Below, piece by piece: positions 17,880-26,719 of a stretch of 64,000 nt of DNA. Within the stretch, counting starts at the first letter, position 1. Each line of letters opens with the position of its first letter. The notes under the pieces were generated by a model. It was given only the letters and a program-made list of their open reading frames with translations. It searched no databases and was not told where the DNA came from. The translations under genes and the position numbers were made by a program. This DNA is from Paenibacillus dokdonensis (lineage in GTDB: Bacteria; Bacillota; Bacilli; Paenibacillales; Paenibacillaceae), in the NCBI RefSeq assembly GCF_004916975.1, contig NZ_STGQ01000001.1:1884993-1948992 (forward strand), given 5' to 3'.

Positions 17880-18547
17880 TGAACGCCAAGAAATTGCTGG
17901 CGGATACGCTCATGGATGGTGCTGATCGCATCTTCCGTGAGCTTTTTGGCTTGCTCAATATTTTGATGATCCAAAGCCTGTACAATTCCCTTCATGCTTT
18001 TCAGAAAATAGATGGTACTTCGCAAAGTACGAATGAGTAAAATCTTGCGGAGATCGGATGGACTGTATAATCGATAACCATTTTCAGGGTCCCGTTCAGT
18101 ATGCAATAAATCTTCTTTTTCCCAATGACGAATAGCGGAGGCAGTTACGCCTGCAAAGGCAGCTGCTTCGCCAATGGTCATGCGGCTTTTGAGCTTTTGG
18201 TGGGGAATAGAAGGTAGCTCCAGATTATGCAGTAGCTCCAGCGTTTGGTCCGCAGCCTTTTTTTCCTGATGAAGCTCAGCTTGAAGTCGATTCACCAGCC
18301 AGAACGCGGTATCAATATCAGCTAGCTGAATGCTTCTCAGAACGTCACAGGTCACCCCGACGCCAAAACCTGGGAACATCGCGCGCAGACAGCGGAAATA
18401 TGCCAAATGAACATGCGTATACAGACGATAGCCGTTTGGAGCACGATCGGGAACGGGAATGACACCCCAAGATTCATAGTGGCGGAGTGCGCTGGTACTG
18501 ATGTTCAGTTCTCTTGCAATCTCACTTGGCTTGAAATATCGCTCCAT
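17840..18547 (-). CDS. MerR-family regulator with two MerR-type HTH domains
   Basis: The 235-residue protein begins with a canonical MerR winged helix (YFKPSEIARELNISTSALRH, then GVIPVPDRAPNGYRLYT, about 3-70). A second one starts near residue 120 (MTIGEAAAFAGVTASAIRHW, then RDPENGYRLYSPSDL). A short helical stretch joins them. MerR proteins are normally dimers with one DNA-binding domain each, so a tandem arrangement is unusual though known in some Bacillota. No Cys-rich effector motif is seen at the end, so this is not a metal sensor. GGGAG precedes ATG 18547. The gene overlaps the convergent hydrolase by 40 bp and is divergent from a GNAT gene. Confidence 0.85.
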   Translation of the reverse strand: MERYFKPSEIARELNISTSALRHYESWGVIPVPDRAPNGYRLYTHVHLAYFRCLRAMFPGFGVGVTCDVLRSIQLADIDTAFWLVNRLQAELHQEKKAADQTLELLHNLELPSIPHQKLKSRMTIGEAAAFAGVTASAIRHWEKEDLLHTERDPENGYRLYSPSDLRKILLIRTLRSTIYFLKSMKGIVQALDHQNIEQAKKLTEDAISTIHERIRQQFLGVHQLIELCNELELM

Positions 18548-18696
18548 ATTTACCCGCTCCCTGGAAATGATTCGATGACCACTATATCAAATGCCGGGCA
18601 GCCAGGCAAATCTTATCAAAAAAGCTTAAAGCTGCTCGAGAAGGTAGTTAGTCGAAAATAAAGAGATATTCAACATATGAATGACCAAAACTTTAT

Positions 18697-18730
18697 CACT
18701 TGCATGAATGTTGTAAAGTGAAGATATAAC
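18697..18730 (+). promoter_or_regulatory. Promoter with 19-nt spacer and dyad, upstream of the GNAT gene
   Basis: TTGCAT (18700-18705) and TATAAC (18725-18730) are separated by 19 nt, longer than the 17 nt optimum. CACTT (18697-18701) and AAGTG (18716-18720) form a dyad over this element. A 19-20 nt spacer is the hallmark of promoters activated by MerR proteins, and the tandem MerR gene starts 150 bp away on the other strand. The link is inferred. Confidence 0.4.
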
Positions 18731-18755
18731 GGGTTTGAACATGGGAGGAAGAGAG

Positions 18756-19157
18756 ATGAAGATTGTAAACGAGGTTCCTGATCTCAAGGAATATGTTGAT
18801 TTAAGACTTGCCGCTGGTATGGAAGCGGCTGATGAAGAAGCATTGAAAAACGGGCTAATGCATTCCTTATGTACAGTATCGGCACGGGGAGATCAGGATG
18901 AGCTCTTGGGGATGGGGAGAATTATAGGAGACGGAGGTGTTTATTATCAAATTGTTGATTTGATTGTAAGCCCAGTTCAGGACGAACAAAGCTTGCAAGA
19001 AGCTATTTTGTATCAACTGCTGGATTATCTGGAGACACATGCCTCAAAGGATGCACAACTTATGGTCGTATCGGATGTGGCGGGTATCAAATTATATCAA
19101 AAGCATGGATTTAAACTTGTTTATCCCGATTACTACGGGTTGACAAGAAGTGTATAG
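18756..19157 (+). CDS. GNAT-family N-acetyltransferase
   Basis: ATG 18756 follows GGAGGAA, which makes it preferable to the in-frame TTG and ATG further up. The 133-residue product matches the small GNAT fold: a central strand YYQIVDLIVSPVQ followed by a helix (SLQEAILYQLLDYLE), then LMVVSDVAGIKLYQKHGFK, the conserved late strand-helix of the family. The usual Q/RxxGxG/A acetyl-CoA loop is degenerate (PVQDEQSLQEA), so its activity may be altered. It is divergent from the tandem MerR regulator. The substrate is unknown. Confidence 0.8.
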   Translation: MKIVNEVPDLKEYVDLRLAAGMEAADEEALKNGLMHSLCTVSARGDQDELLGMGRIIGDGGVYYQIVDLIVSPVQDEQSLQEAILYQLLDYLETHASKDAQLMVVSDVAGIKLYQKHGFKLVYPDYYGLTRSV

Positions 19158-19274
19158 AGGTTGTTTGGCTTGATAAATTATCTTATATAAAGTCTCCACT
19201 AATGTCCTTACTCTGATAAACAATCAATGATGACGATCTTAGTTACCTATAAAAGGTAGAAATGGTATCCATAA

Positions 19275-19322
19275 TAGTGATATAGTGAATCTAGTATTCT
19301 ATGAAATACGAATCTATCACTA
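19275..19322 (+). promoter_or_regulatory. Nested inverted repeat in the 5' leader of the GH18-like gene
   Basis: TAGTGATA (19275-19282) is mirrored by TATCACTA (19315-19322). Inside, GTATT and AATAC form a second dyad, and GAATCTA occurs twice as a direct repeat. The structure ends 15 nt before the start codon. It could be an operator or an mRNA hairpin near the ribosome site. Confidence 0.45.
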
Positions 19323-19337
19323 GATAACAGGAGAACC

Positions 19338-20591
19338 ATGATTATGAAGGTACTAGGCAAGTTATTTTTAAGTTCTGCAATTCTCGCCGGATCTTTATCA
19401 GCAGTACCGCTGCCTCCAACGCAAGCAGCCGCCGGAAAGGTAAGCATCTTGCTGGATGGATATGCGCTGCCTTTTCCTGTGCAGCCAACCGTGATGAAGG
19501 GGACAACAATGGTACCGTTCCGTGCCATATCTGAAGCTCTGGGCATTCAGGTTTCTTGGAATCAGAAAGAGCAAAAAATTATCGCAACCAAGCAAAGTGA
19601 TGGAGCTGCCAAGCAGGTGGTTCTTACGATCGGAAGCAAAAACGCTTTAGTAGACGGGCAGGCAGCGCCGCTTTCCATCGCACCGCAAACCATACAAAAC
19701 AGTACAATGATTCCACTGAGCTTCTTCAGCCAACAGTTCGGGGCAGCAGTCGCATGGGATCAGACAACACAGACGGTATCCATTACTTCTCCGCAGAAGG
19801 ATATGTACACCATGGGCTTCTATGCTCTATCATCATTCGATGAACGCGCATATATTCCGTCTTTTGATTCATTATCTTTTGGCTGGAGCCGGATCGATAC
19901 GAATGGTCAGTTCACAGTTCAAGGCAAAGAGTATAAATGGCCGCAGGCAGCAGGTGACGTTACACCGGAATCGATTATCCAGGATGCAGCGCAGCAGGGA
20001 ACATCTCCTTATTTGATGGTTTATTCCGTAGATTCCAGTCTCGAATTGACCAAGAATTTGGAAGACACGGCGCTGCAGGAAAGTACGACGTCACAAATCG
20101 TCGCCACAGCATCCGAGAAGGGCTTCAAAGGCATTGCACTTGATCTGGAGGGACTGGGACTCACCGGAGACAAGAATAAAGTGAAAACCGAGTATAATGC
20201 ATTCATTAAAAATCTATCCGCCAAAGCTCGTCAGGCAGGTTTGAAGCTGACTTTGGTCCTACACCCGCTCAACAGTTCATATTCTGGCTATGATTACAAG
20301 ACCTTATCAAGTCTTGCGGATGATTTGGTCATTATGGCGTATGCGTTTGAGCAAGAGAAAGGTCCTGAACCGCTGAATAAAGTGGATGAGGCGATCCGCC
20401 TTGCACTCAAAGAAACGAATAAAGATAAGCTGATCCTGGGTATATCACTTGGCAGCGAGAACGCTGCATCCGTTAACTCCAAAATCGGTCTGGCAAAGCG
20501 ATATGATCTTAAAGGTGTCGCCTTCTGGCGTTTGGGCTTAATCGGTCAGCCCGCTTGGGCTCAGATTAACCAGTCTATCGAGATGAAATAG
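19338..20591 (+). CDS. Secreted GH18-like protein with copper-amine-oxidase-type stalk domain
   Basis: The 417-residue protein has a signal peptide (about 1-31, cleavage near TQA). A copper-amine-oxidase N-terminal-like module follows (about 35-150; VPFRAISEALGIQVSW and MIPLSFFSQQFGAAVAW are its two repeat halves). The rest is a GH18-type TIM barrel (about 155-417). The barrel motif GIALDLEGLG gives the catalytic DxE-like pair, with AYAFEQEKGPEP and GVAFWRLGL as later barrel strands. This resembles the spore-germination or cell-wall GH18 branch (YaaH/YdhD-like) rather than true chitinases. The stalk module carries no copper-oxidase chemistry and probably anchors to the wall. AGGAGA precedes ATG 19338; ATG 19344 is an alternative. 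Confidence 0.82.
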   Translation: MIMKVLGKLFLSSAILAGSLSAVPLPPTQAAAGKVSILLDGYALPFPVQPTVMKGTTMVPFRAISEALGIQVSWNQKEQKIIATKQSDGAAKQVVLTIGSKNALVDGQAAPLSIAPQTIQNSTMIPLSFFSQQFGAAVAWDQTTQTVSITSPQKDMYTMGFYALSSFDERAYIPSFDSLSFGWSRIDTNGQFTVQGKEYKWPQAAGDVTPESIIQDAAQQGTSPYLMVYSVDSSLELTKNLEDTALQESTTSQIVATASEKGFKGIALDLEGLGLTGDKNKVKTEYNAFIKNLSAKARQAGLKLTLVLHPLNSSYSGYDYKTLSSLADDLVIMAYAFEQEKGPEPLNKVDEAIRLALKETNKDKLILGISLGSENAASVNSKIGLAKRYDLKGVAFWRLGLIGQPAWAQINQSIEMK

Positions 20592-20601
20592 GATGACAAA
20601 A

Positions 20602-20636
20602 CAAAAGGCTGTCCCATGTGGGACAGCCTTTTGTAT
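20602..20636. terminator. Bidirectional terminator between the GH18-like and cls genes
   Basis: CAAAAGGCTGTCCCA and TGGGACAGCCTTTTG form a long stem, with T-rich tails on both strands. It sits between convergent genes. Confidence 0.88.
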
Positions 20637-20637
20637 T

Positions 20638-22086
20638 TTAGAGAATGGGAGACAGCAATCTTGAAACGGACTCCTTGATGCGAATCCATCTCGGTCGCTG
20701 CAAATATTCTTCCATGGTAAGCTGCCTGGATACCCGCAGATCTTCATCAAATACTTCAGTTAATTTTTTCGAAATGTGGTCGTCATATAAGAATGCATTG
20801 ACTTCAAAATTAAGTCTAAAGCTGCGGTAATCAATGTTTGCCGTACCTACGGATGAAATCTCCTCATCAATGACGATCGTTTTCGCATGAATAAATCCAT
20901 TGTTGTACAAGTAAACCGTCGCTCCGGTCCTTAACAATTCGCCAATATATGAATACGTAGCCCAATAAACGAAGATATGATCCGGTTTATCGGGAATCAT
21001 GATTTTCACTTCAACGCCAGACAGGGCAGCAATCCGTAGAGCATCAAGCAAGCTCGTATCCGGAATAAAATAAGGGGTCTGGATATAAATCGATTTTTTT
21101 GCGGAAGATATCATTTTGATATAACCATTCTTGATATGTTCGAACTCACTATCCGGTCCGCTGGTAACAATCTGCATGCCAATCTTTCCTGCCAAATCCA
21201 CGCGCGGGAATAAATTCGGCGAGTATGTAATCGAGTGATGATGCGTTGCCTGATTCCAGTCCAGGATGAATCGAATCTGCATGGCGTACACGGCTGATCC
21301 GGTAATCCGAAGATGAGTGTCCCGCCAGTAGCCAAATTTTGAGTTGAGGCCCAGGTACTCATCGCCGACATTAAACCCGCCGACAAATCCAATCTCACCG
21401 TCAATGATGACCAGCTTGCGATGATTGCGGTAATTCAGCCGTAAATTGATAAGCCTGAGTTTGGAAGGGAAAAAAGCTTCTGCAAGACCTCCGGCTGCTC
21501 GGAAATCATGAAAAAACCGTCTTGTTAGTTTTTTAGAACCAAGCTGATCGTATAATACCCTTACTTTGACGCCTTCTCTAGCTTTTTGGGTGAGGATGTT
21601 CATTAATTTTTTGCCGAGGTTGTCATTCTGGATAATGTAATACTGGATGTGGATATAATCTTTTGCCGCGTCAATATCCTTGAAGAGCTTGTCGAATTTC
21701 TCCTGCCCGTCCGTAATGATGTCAACCGCATTTTCCTCCGTGAAGATCGAGTGGTTGTTATTCAGATGCATATAGATAAGATCGCGATTCTTGCTGGCCG
21801 ATTGATTGCGAAACTGATATTTGCCTGTTTGAATTTGGTCCAGCTGCTCCAATATGATCTCTTCAACGCCTATTTTCTTCAAGTCTCCCCAATGAAAAAG
21901 ACGTACATGCCTGAAGTTCTGAGCGAACAGCAGATACAGCATAAAGCCGGCAATCGGAATAAAAGACAGCACGAGGAGCCAGGCCCAAGTAGCTCCGGCA
22001 TCACGTCGTTCTTTAAATACGACGACCAGGGCAAATATAAAATTCAGAAAAATAATTAATCCTAGTATGATCGAAGAAAAATTCAT
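20638..22086 (-). CDS. cls: Cardiolipin synthase
   Basis: The 482-residue protein has two N-terminal membrane helices (about 1-60) and two phospholipase-D HKD motifs: NHRKLVIIDGEIGFVGG (about 221) and HAKTIVIDEEISSVGT (about 398). It condenses two phosphatidylglycerols into cardiolipin at the inner membrane face. The length is typical for the Bacillus ClsA type. TAGGAGG precedes ATG 22086. It converges with the GH18-like gene, and LysR lies 43 bp upstream in the same direction but with its own stop. Other PLD-type synthases exist in these genomes, so this may be one of several copies. Confidence 0.93.
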   Translation of the reverse strand: MNFSSIILGLIIFLNFIFALVVVFKERRDAGATWAWLLVLSFIPIAGFMLYLLFAQNFRHVRLFHWGDLKKIGVEEIILEQLDQIQTGKYQFRNQSASKNRDLIYMHLNNNHSIFTEENAVDIITDGQEKFDKLFKDIDAAKDYIHIQYYIIQNDNLGKKLMNILTQKAREGVKVRVLYDQLGSKKLTRRFFHDFRAAGGLAEAFFPSKLRLINLRLNYRNHRKLVIIDGEIGFVGGFNVGDEYLGLNSKFGYWRDTHLRITGSAVYAMQIRFILDWNQATHHHSITYSPNLFPRVDLAGKIGMQIVTSGPDSEFEHIKNGYIKMISSAKKSIYIQTPYFIPDTSLLDALRIAALSGVEVKIMIPDKPDHIFVYWATYSYIGELLRTGATVYLYNNGFIHAKTIVIDEEISSVGTANIDYRSFRLNFEVNAFLYDDHISKKLTEVFDEDLRVSRQLTMEEYLQRPRWIRIKESVSRLLSPIL

Positions 22087-22129
22087 TGCTACGAAATCCT
22101 CCTACAGCTTCATGCATTCTAGCTCAAGC

Positions 22130-23044
22130 TTACATCATTTGTTGCAATTCGGATATATCATGCTTTAAACGGTCCAGAAAATGACGGGAGATCGCGGAAG
22201 GAGTATGATCCTTCTGTTGAATGACTCCCAGATACACAGGGCTTTGCTGGGGAAGATCGAAATTCAGAATCACCGTGTCATCTTCGGTAAATAGGGGTTC
22301 GGTAATAAACGAATAATTCAGACCCACCGTGACTGCCAGATGATTCATGCAAGCTCTGCTGATTAACGCCCGGTTATTGGTTGTATAAGCGACATCCACA
22401 TCTCCGAATTTCTTCTGGAAGTCGTCCATAAACCATTTCACGTAATCATCATTATACAGGACAACCGATTGCTGTTTAAGCTCCTCTGGCGTAATGACTT
22501 TTTGAAATGCCAAAGGGGAGTGAATGCTCGTTGCCGCGACCATTTTCACCTTAAGCAATCTTTCAAAGTCGAGACCCATATGCTCCACGAGTCGGTTCTT
22601 GAAAAGAATAATAAACCCCAAATCACTCTTGTCGTTCAAAATATTATCAATGATATCCTGAGAACCTTGTTCGACGATCTCGATTTTGACTTGAGGATAT
22701 TGTTTCTTAAAATCAAGTACAGCTTGTTCAAGTAAAAACATGGGTCCAGGAATCGTGGCCAATCTCAGACGGCCTTGCACTGTATTGGAATAACCTTGGG
22801 CGGCTTCCTTTAACTCTCCGTATTTTTGCAGCAGCTCAATGGCCTTCTTAATAATCACAGCTCCTTCGGCAGTGGGAACAGCGCCTGTCCTGGAGCGTTT
22901 CAGAATCGTGATACCCCATTCTTCTTCCAGACTAGAGATGGATTGGCTGACCGCAGATATGGTCACATGCAGATTTAGTGCAGCTTTCGAGATTGAACCT
23001 GTCTTCGCAACTTCCACAAGATACTCGAGTTTTTCAATTTGCAT
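22130..23044 (-). CDS. LysR-family transcriptional regulator
   Basis: The 304-residue protein has an N-terminal winged helix (LEYLVEVAKTGSISKAALNL and AVSQSISSLEEEWG, about 5-60) and a two-lobed effector domain (about 90-300). It is divergent from two short-chain dehydrogenase genes, the usual arrangement for a LysR activator and its targets. A perfect 7-1-7 palindrome with a T-N11-A core lies 22 bp before its start codon, fitting autoregulation and control of the SDR operon. The effector is not evident. Confidence 0.92.
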   Translation of the reverse strand: MQIEKLEYLVEVAKTGSISKAALNLHVTISAVSQSISSLEEEWGITILKRSRTGAVPTAEGAVIIKKAIELLQKYGELKEAAQGYSNTVQGRLRLATIPGPMFLLEQAVLDFKKQYPQVKIEIVEQGSQDIIDNILNDKSDLGFIILFKNRLVEHMGLDFERLLKVKMVAATSIHSPLAFQKVITPEELKQQSVVLYNDDYVKWFMDDFQKKFGDVDVAYTTNNRALISRACMNHLAVTVGLNYSFITEPLFTEDDTVILNFDLPQQSPVYLGVIQQKDHTPSAISRHFLDRLKHDISELQQMM

Positions 23045-23065
23045 ATCTTAGCCCGGTCCTTTTCT

Positions 23066-23080
23066 TTAAGTAATACTTAA
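23066..23080. promoter_or_regulatory. LysR-type operator candidate
   Basis: TTAAGTAATACTTAA is a perfect 15-bp palindrome containing T-N11-A. It lies between the divergent LysR and SDR genes, 22 bp from the LysR start codon. Confidence 0.5.
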
Positions 23081-23251
23081 ATTAAATTAAAAATGTTTAA
23101 ATTTTGTTTAATCAATAACGATGATAACATAGAAGTAAAGCCTGAGGTACTCTTGATTTGCAGCTGCAGTAACATTTCAGGTGTAATGATCTCCATATCC
23201 ATTTAAGGAAAAGCTATAGAACATCAAACCTAGCAGAAAGGGAGTCATCAT

Positions 23252-24007
23252 ATGAGATTGGAAGGTAAGGTTGCGTTAATCACTGGAGCAGGTGCAGGTA
23301 TCGGAAAAACGACAGCTTTGCGTTTTGCGCAAGAAGGTGCAAAGGTCATTGTGACAGATATAAATCTGGACAGCGTGAACAGTACACTTGCAGAGATTCG
23401 GCAAGCCGGAGGTTCGGGTGCGGCATTCAAACATGATGTCAGCAATGAAGACAATTGGAAGAGCATCGTTGAAGAGTCTGTACAACAATTTGGTGCTATA
23501 GATATTTTGTTCAACAATGCAGGCATTTATTTTATTAAGCCGATTGCCGACATCGGGCTTGATGAATGGAATCGTATGCTTTCCATTAATGTGACCGGTG
23601 TATTCCTGGGCATGAAGCATGTGCTGCCGGTTATGGCCAAACAAAACGGAGGTTCGGTGATCAACGCTTCCTCGATTGCCGGATTGACAGGTGCGTCTGG
23701 CCACGTAGCATACGGTGCTACCAAAGGTGCAGTACGAATTATGACCAAGGATGCAGCAATTGAGTATGCTTCTGCCAATGTACGTGTAAACTCCATTCAC
23801 CCGGCTTACATCAACACGGCGATGGGAGACTATGCGACACAGGTGAATAAGATGTCTGCAGCAGAGCTTGGTAAACGCATGGCTCCAATGGGACGATTCG
23901 GTACGGTCGAGGAAGTTTCCAATCTGGTCGTATTCCTGGCTTCAGATGAATCTTCATACTCAACAGGTTCCGAATTTATTATCGATGGCGGCGCCACAGC
24001 GATTTGA
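23252..24007 (+). CDS. Short-chain dehydrogenase/reductase, first of a pair
   Basis: The 251-residue protein is a classical SDR: cofactor motif TGAGAGIG (about 11-18), NNAG near 90, catalytic Ser in NASSIAG and Tyr-Lys in YGATKGA (about 153-157), and DGGATAI at the C-terminus as in 3-oxoacyl-ACP-reductase and glucose-dehydrogenase-like members. The acidic residue after the second strand (TDINLD) favours NAD over NADP. It is the first gene of a two-SDR operon divergent from LysR. The substrate is unknown. Confidence 0.92.
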   Translation: MRLEGKVALITGAGAGIGKTTALRFAQEGAKVIVTDINLDSVNSTLAEIRQAGGSGAAFKHDVSNEDNWKSIVEESVQQFGAIDILFNNAGIYFIKPIADIGLDEWNRMLSINVTGVFLGMKHVLPVMAKQNGGSVINASSIAGLTGASGHVAYGATKGAVRIMTKDAAIEYASANVRVNSIHPAYINTAMGDYATQVNKMSAAELGKRMAPMGRFGTVEEVSNLVVFLASDESSYSTGSEFIIDGGATAI

Positions 24008-24067
24008 TTAAGTGAATATAGGTTTTTTAGAACAATCCTAAGCATATCTTGAAAGGAGAGAACATCA

Positions 24068-24811
24068 ATGAAATTTGAAAATAAAGTAGCGATTGTTACC
24101 GGCGGAGCCAGTGGAATTGGGGAATCCTCCGTCAGACTTTTTGCAGCTGAAGGCGCAAAAGTAGTCATTGCCGATTTTTCGGATCGTGGACAAGCGGTAT
24201 CCGACGAATTGAATCAAGAAGGCTTTGACACTCTGTTTGTAAAAACAGACGTGACGAAGGAACAGGATGTTATCAGCATGGTTGAGCAAACCGTAGCGAA
24301 ATACGGCAAGCTGGATATTTTGTTTGCCAACGCGGGCATCGCCCAGGACGGACCGGCCGACCAGTTGGCATTCGACAGCTGGCAGCGGACCATTGACATT
24401 AATCTAACGGGTGTGTTCCTTTGCGATAAATATGCGATTAAGCAAATGCTTGCACAGGGGAATGGCGGCGCGATCGTCAATTGCGGTTCCATTCACAGCC
24501 ATGTCGGCAAAGCAGGCGTGACTGCATATGCATCTGCCAAAGGCGGCGTGAAGCTGCTCACCCAAACGCTAGGAACAGATTACGCGGCTAAGGGTATCCG
24601 CGTTAATGCGGTATGCCCTGGATATATCGACACGCCGCTGATTAAGGGCAGAACCGAAGCCATTACGCAGCACTTGGTTGGACTTCATCCGATGGGACGT
24701 CTGGGTAAACCTGAAGAAGTAGCCAAAGCCGTCATGTTCCTGGCGAGCGATGACGCTTCATTCGTTACAGGTACCAGCCTGCTGGTGGATGGCGGATATA
24801 CTGCGGTATAA
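24068..24811 (+). CDS. Short-chain dehydrogenase/reductase, second of a pair
   Basis: The 247-residue protein follows the first SDR by 60 bp with AAGGAGAG as ribosome site. Motifs are [22 protein letters not shown] (catalytic Ser), YASAKGG (Tyr and Lys) and VDGGYTAV at the end. IADFSDRG after the second strand suggests NAD. It is related to but clearly different from its neighbour, so the pair may act on successive or epimeric substrates. A strong terminator follows. Confidence 0.92.
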   Translation: MKFENKVAIVTGGASGIGESSVRLFAAEGAKVVIADFSDRGQAVSDELNQEGFDTLFVKTDVTKEQDVISMVEQTVAKYGKLDILFANAGIAQDGPADQLAFDSWQRTIDINLTGVFLCDKYAIKQMLAQGNGGAIVNCGSIHSHVGKAGVTAYASAKGGVKLLTQTLGTDYAAKGIRVNAVCPGYIDTPLIKGRTEAITQHLVGLHPMGRLGKPEEVAKAVMFLASDDASFVTGTSLLVDGGYTAV

Positions 24812-24845
24812 ATCTACTTGAGAATCTCGTTTTTTCACGATACAG

Positions 24846-24881
24846 AAACAGCCGCGGCTTAACTAGAGCGGCTGTTTTTTT
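24846..24881 (+). terminator. Terminator after the two-SDR operon
   Basis: AAACAGCCGC and GCGGCTGTTT flank a 12-nt loop, with a seven-T tail. Confidence 0.88.
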
Positions 24882-24964
24882 GTCGTTCCGGGAGGAGATG
24901 GACGTATTCATATGGAAAGATAACGTGTCTTGTAATTTTTAAAAGGGTGGAGGTTCATTACGAT

Positions 24965-25750
24965 ATGAACAATCAGATATCCGAAATCTCGACACGGGCG
25001 GCCGCTTACCTTCAACGGATCGGGTACGATGGAAAGGTTGAACCGACAGCGTCTGTACTTGCAAGCCTTCAGGAGCATCATATTCACCATGTACCCTATG
25101 AAAATCTGGATATTTTAAACGGAGTTCCTTTATCGCTTAAGTTGGGTGATTTGTATGACAAAATCGTCGTGCGACAGCGCGGCGGCTACTGCTTCGAGTT
25201 GAATGCACTATTCGGCTGGCTGCTTCAAGAGCTCGGTTTTGAGATTACCCACTATTTCGCGAGATTTTGGCGCGATGAGCCGAACCCGCCGCCGATGCGG
25301 AGGCATCATATTTTACGGGTAGAGGCGGAAGGAAGTTCTTATCTCTGTGATGTTGGAGTAGGAGGGATTGTTCCTGTCCAACCCCTTAAGCTTGCAGCGG
25401 GAATAGATCAGAAGCTTGGCGAAGAGTGCTATCGCCTGGAGATTGACCCGAACTTTGGGTGGATGCTTAATGAGCACAAACATGGTGCATGGAGCCGGAT
25501 CTATTCTTTTACCGAAGAACCGCAGCTGCTCCAGGATTATGAGATGGCTTCTTATTGGTGCGAGTATGCGCCGGAATCGATATTTAAGAAGTCAGCCATG
25601 ATGTTCATCCGCACGCCTGAAGGAAGAAATACCTTGGCGGGAGACGAATTCAGAATCTTCACTTCCACTGGAGTAGACATCTTTGTTCGGAAGAACCCTG
25701 AGGAATATCAGCAGGCGCTGCATACATATTTTGGGATTCCCGTTGCCTAA
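24965..25750 (+). CDS. Arylamine N-acetyltransferase
   Basis: ATG 24965 is chosen because GGTGGAGG ends 11 nt before it; an in-frame GTG at 24947 sits inside that site. The product of 261 residues carries the NAT triad: Cys76 in RGGYCFELN, His114 in RRHHILRV and Asp129 in LCDVGVGG. VPYENLDI early on is also diagnostic. The enzyme acetylates aromatic amines and hydrazines with acetyl-CoA in the cytoplasm. The next gene follows after 42 bp and may be co-transcribed. Confidence 0.92.
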   Translation: MNNQISEISTRAAAYLQRIGYDGKVEPTASVLASLQEHHIHHVPYENLDILNGVPLSLKLGDLYDKIVVRQRGGYCFELNALFGWLLQELGFEITHYFARFWRDEPNPPPMRRHHILRVEAEGSSYLCDVGVGGIVPVQPLKLAAGIDQKLGEECYRLEIDPNFGWMLNEHKHGAWSRIYSFTEEPQLLQDYEMASYWCEYAPESIFKKSAMMFIRTPEGRNTLAGDEFRIFTSTGVDIFVRKNPEEYQQALHTYFGIPVA

Positions 25751-25792
25751 TGATCTTGAAAATATGGATTACATATAAAGGAGGAATATGAT

Positions 25793-26620
25793 ATGCCATT
25801 ATTATCTTTAACAACCTGGAGCTTGCACCGGAATTTGGGTCCGCTTCGCTGGACCTTTTGGGATGAAGAGAAGCGGGTACATGGCACGCATATTGATGAT
25901 CAACCGGAGACGATATCTTTGCTCGAGTTGCCCAGCTTACTGCATGACAACGGATTTCAAGCCATGGAGATATGCCATTTTCATTTTCCGGATACCAGCG
26001 ATGCGTATTTAGCAAAACTGAAAAGTAACATTGAACGTTCGGGAATGCGATTTTATACATTGTTGGTTGATTACGGCGATATTACGAACCCGGATGAACA
26101 ACGCAGAGAAGCGGATATGAATTGGTTGAAAAAATGGATCGACATTGCATCGGCAGCTGGAGCGGAACGCATCCGGATTATCGCTGGAGACGCTGAAGCA
26201 TCAGATGAGGAAGCTGTTCGTTTGGCAGCAGCACAATTACAGCGGCTGATCGATTATGCATCGGATAAGAAGGTAAGAATCATTACCGAAAACTTTCATG
26301 ATCTGACTTCCACGTCTGCGAACTGCATTTCATTGTTGGATGCATGCGGCACGAAGCTCGGTTTAACGACAGACTTTGGTAATTTTTCCGGCCCTGAGAA
26401 GCTTTCTGAGTTGGAGGCGACGATCCCCCGCAGCGAGTCCATCCATGCCAAGGCGATGACGGATGAACAGGGTTCTTTGGATGCAGAAGAATTCCGGAGC
26501 TGTATGGAACGGGTCAGAGACAGCGGTTATGAAGGTCCTGTTACATTAGTTTATGATGGTCCAGGTGATATGTGGGAAGGCATTAACCGGGTGAAAGCTT
26601 TGGTTGAGCCTTATTTATAA
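25793..26620 (+). CDS. Sugar phosphate isomerase/epimerase-like TIM-barrel protein
   Basis: The 275-residue protein has the xylose-isomerase-like/AP-endonuclease-2 fold. Metal-site strands include ITENFHDLTS (Glu), GLTTDFGNFSG (Asp) and SIHAKAM (His), and the last strand ends in LVYDGPGDMWEG. The early strand MEICHFHFPD also fits. Such proteins isomerise or epimerise sugars, inositols or keto-acids in the cytoplasm. AAGGAGG precedes ATG 25793. The first SigV-type promoter of the lysozyme block begins just past its stop. Confidence 0.85.
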   Translation: MPLLSLTTWSLHRNLGPLRWTFWDEEKRVHGTHIDDQPETISLLELPSLLHDNGFQAMEICHFHFPDTSDAYLAKLKSNIERSGMRFYTLLVDYGDITNPDEQRREADMNWLKKWIDIASAAGAERIRIIAGDAEASDEEAVRLAAAQLQRLIDYASDKKVRIITENFHDLTSTSANCISLLDACGTKLGLTTDFGNFSGPEKLSELEATIPRSESIHAKAMTDEQGSLDAEEFRSCMERVRDSGYEGPVTLVYDGPGDMWEGINRVKALVEPYL

Positions 26621-26637
26621 TTTTTTTTCGGAAATCC

Positions 26638-26663
26638 AAACTTTCTGAAGGTTCCCTTGCGTC
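26638..26663 (+). promoter_or_regulatory. ECF (SigV-type) promoter 1
   Basis: AAAC (26638-26641) and CGTC (26660-26663) are 18 nt apart, with T-rich sequence right after the -35. It lies 57 bp before the secreted DUF3298 gene and shares its geometry with two further promoters at 27941 and 29910. Confidence 0.72.
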
Positions 26664-26719
26664 TAGCCAATGAGTGTAACGGAAAGACACTTATATAGAG
26701 AGACGGAGGAATAACAGAT

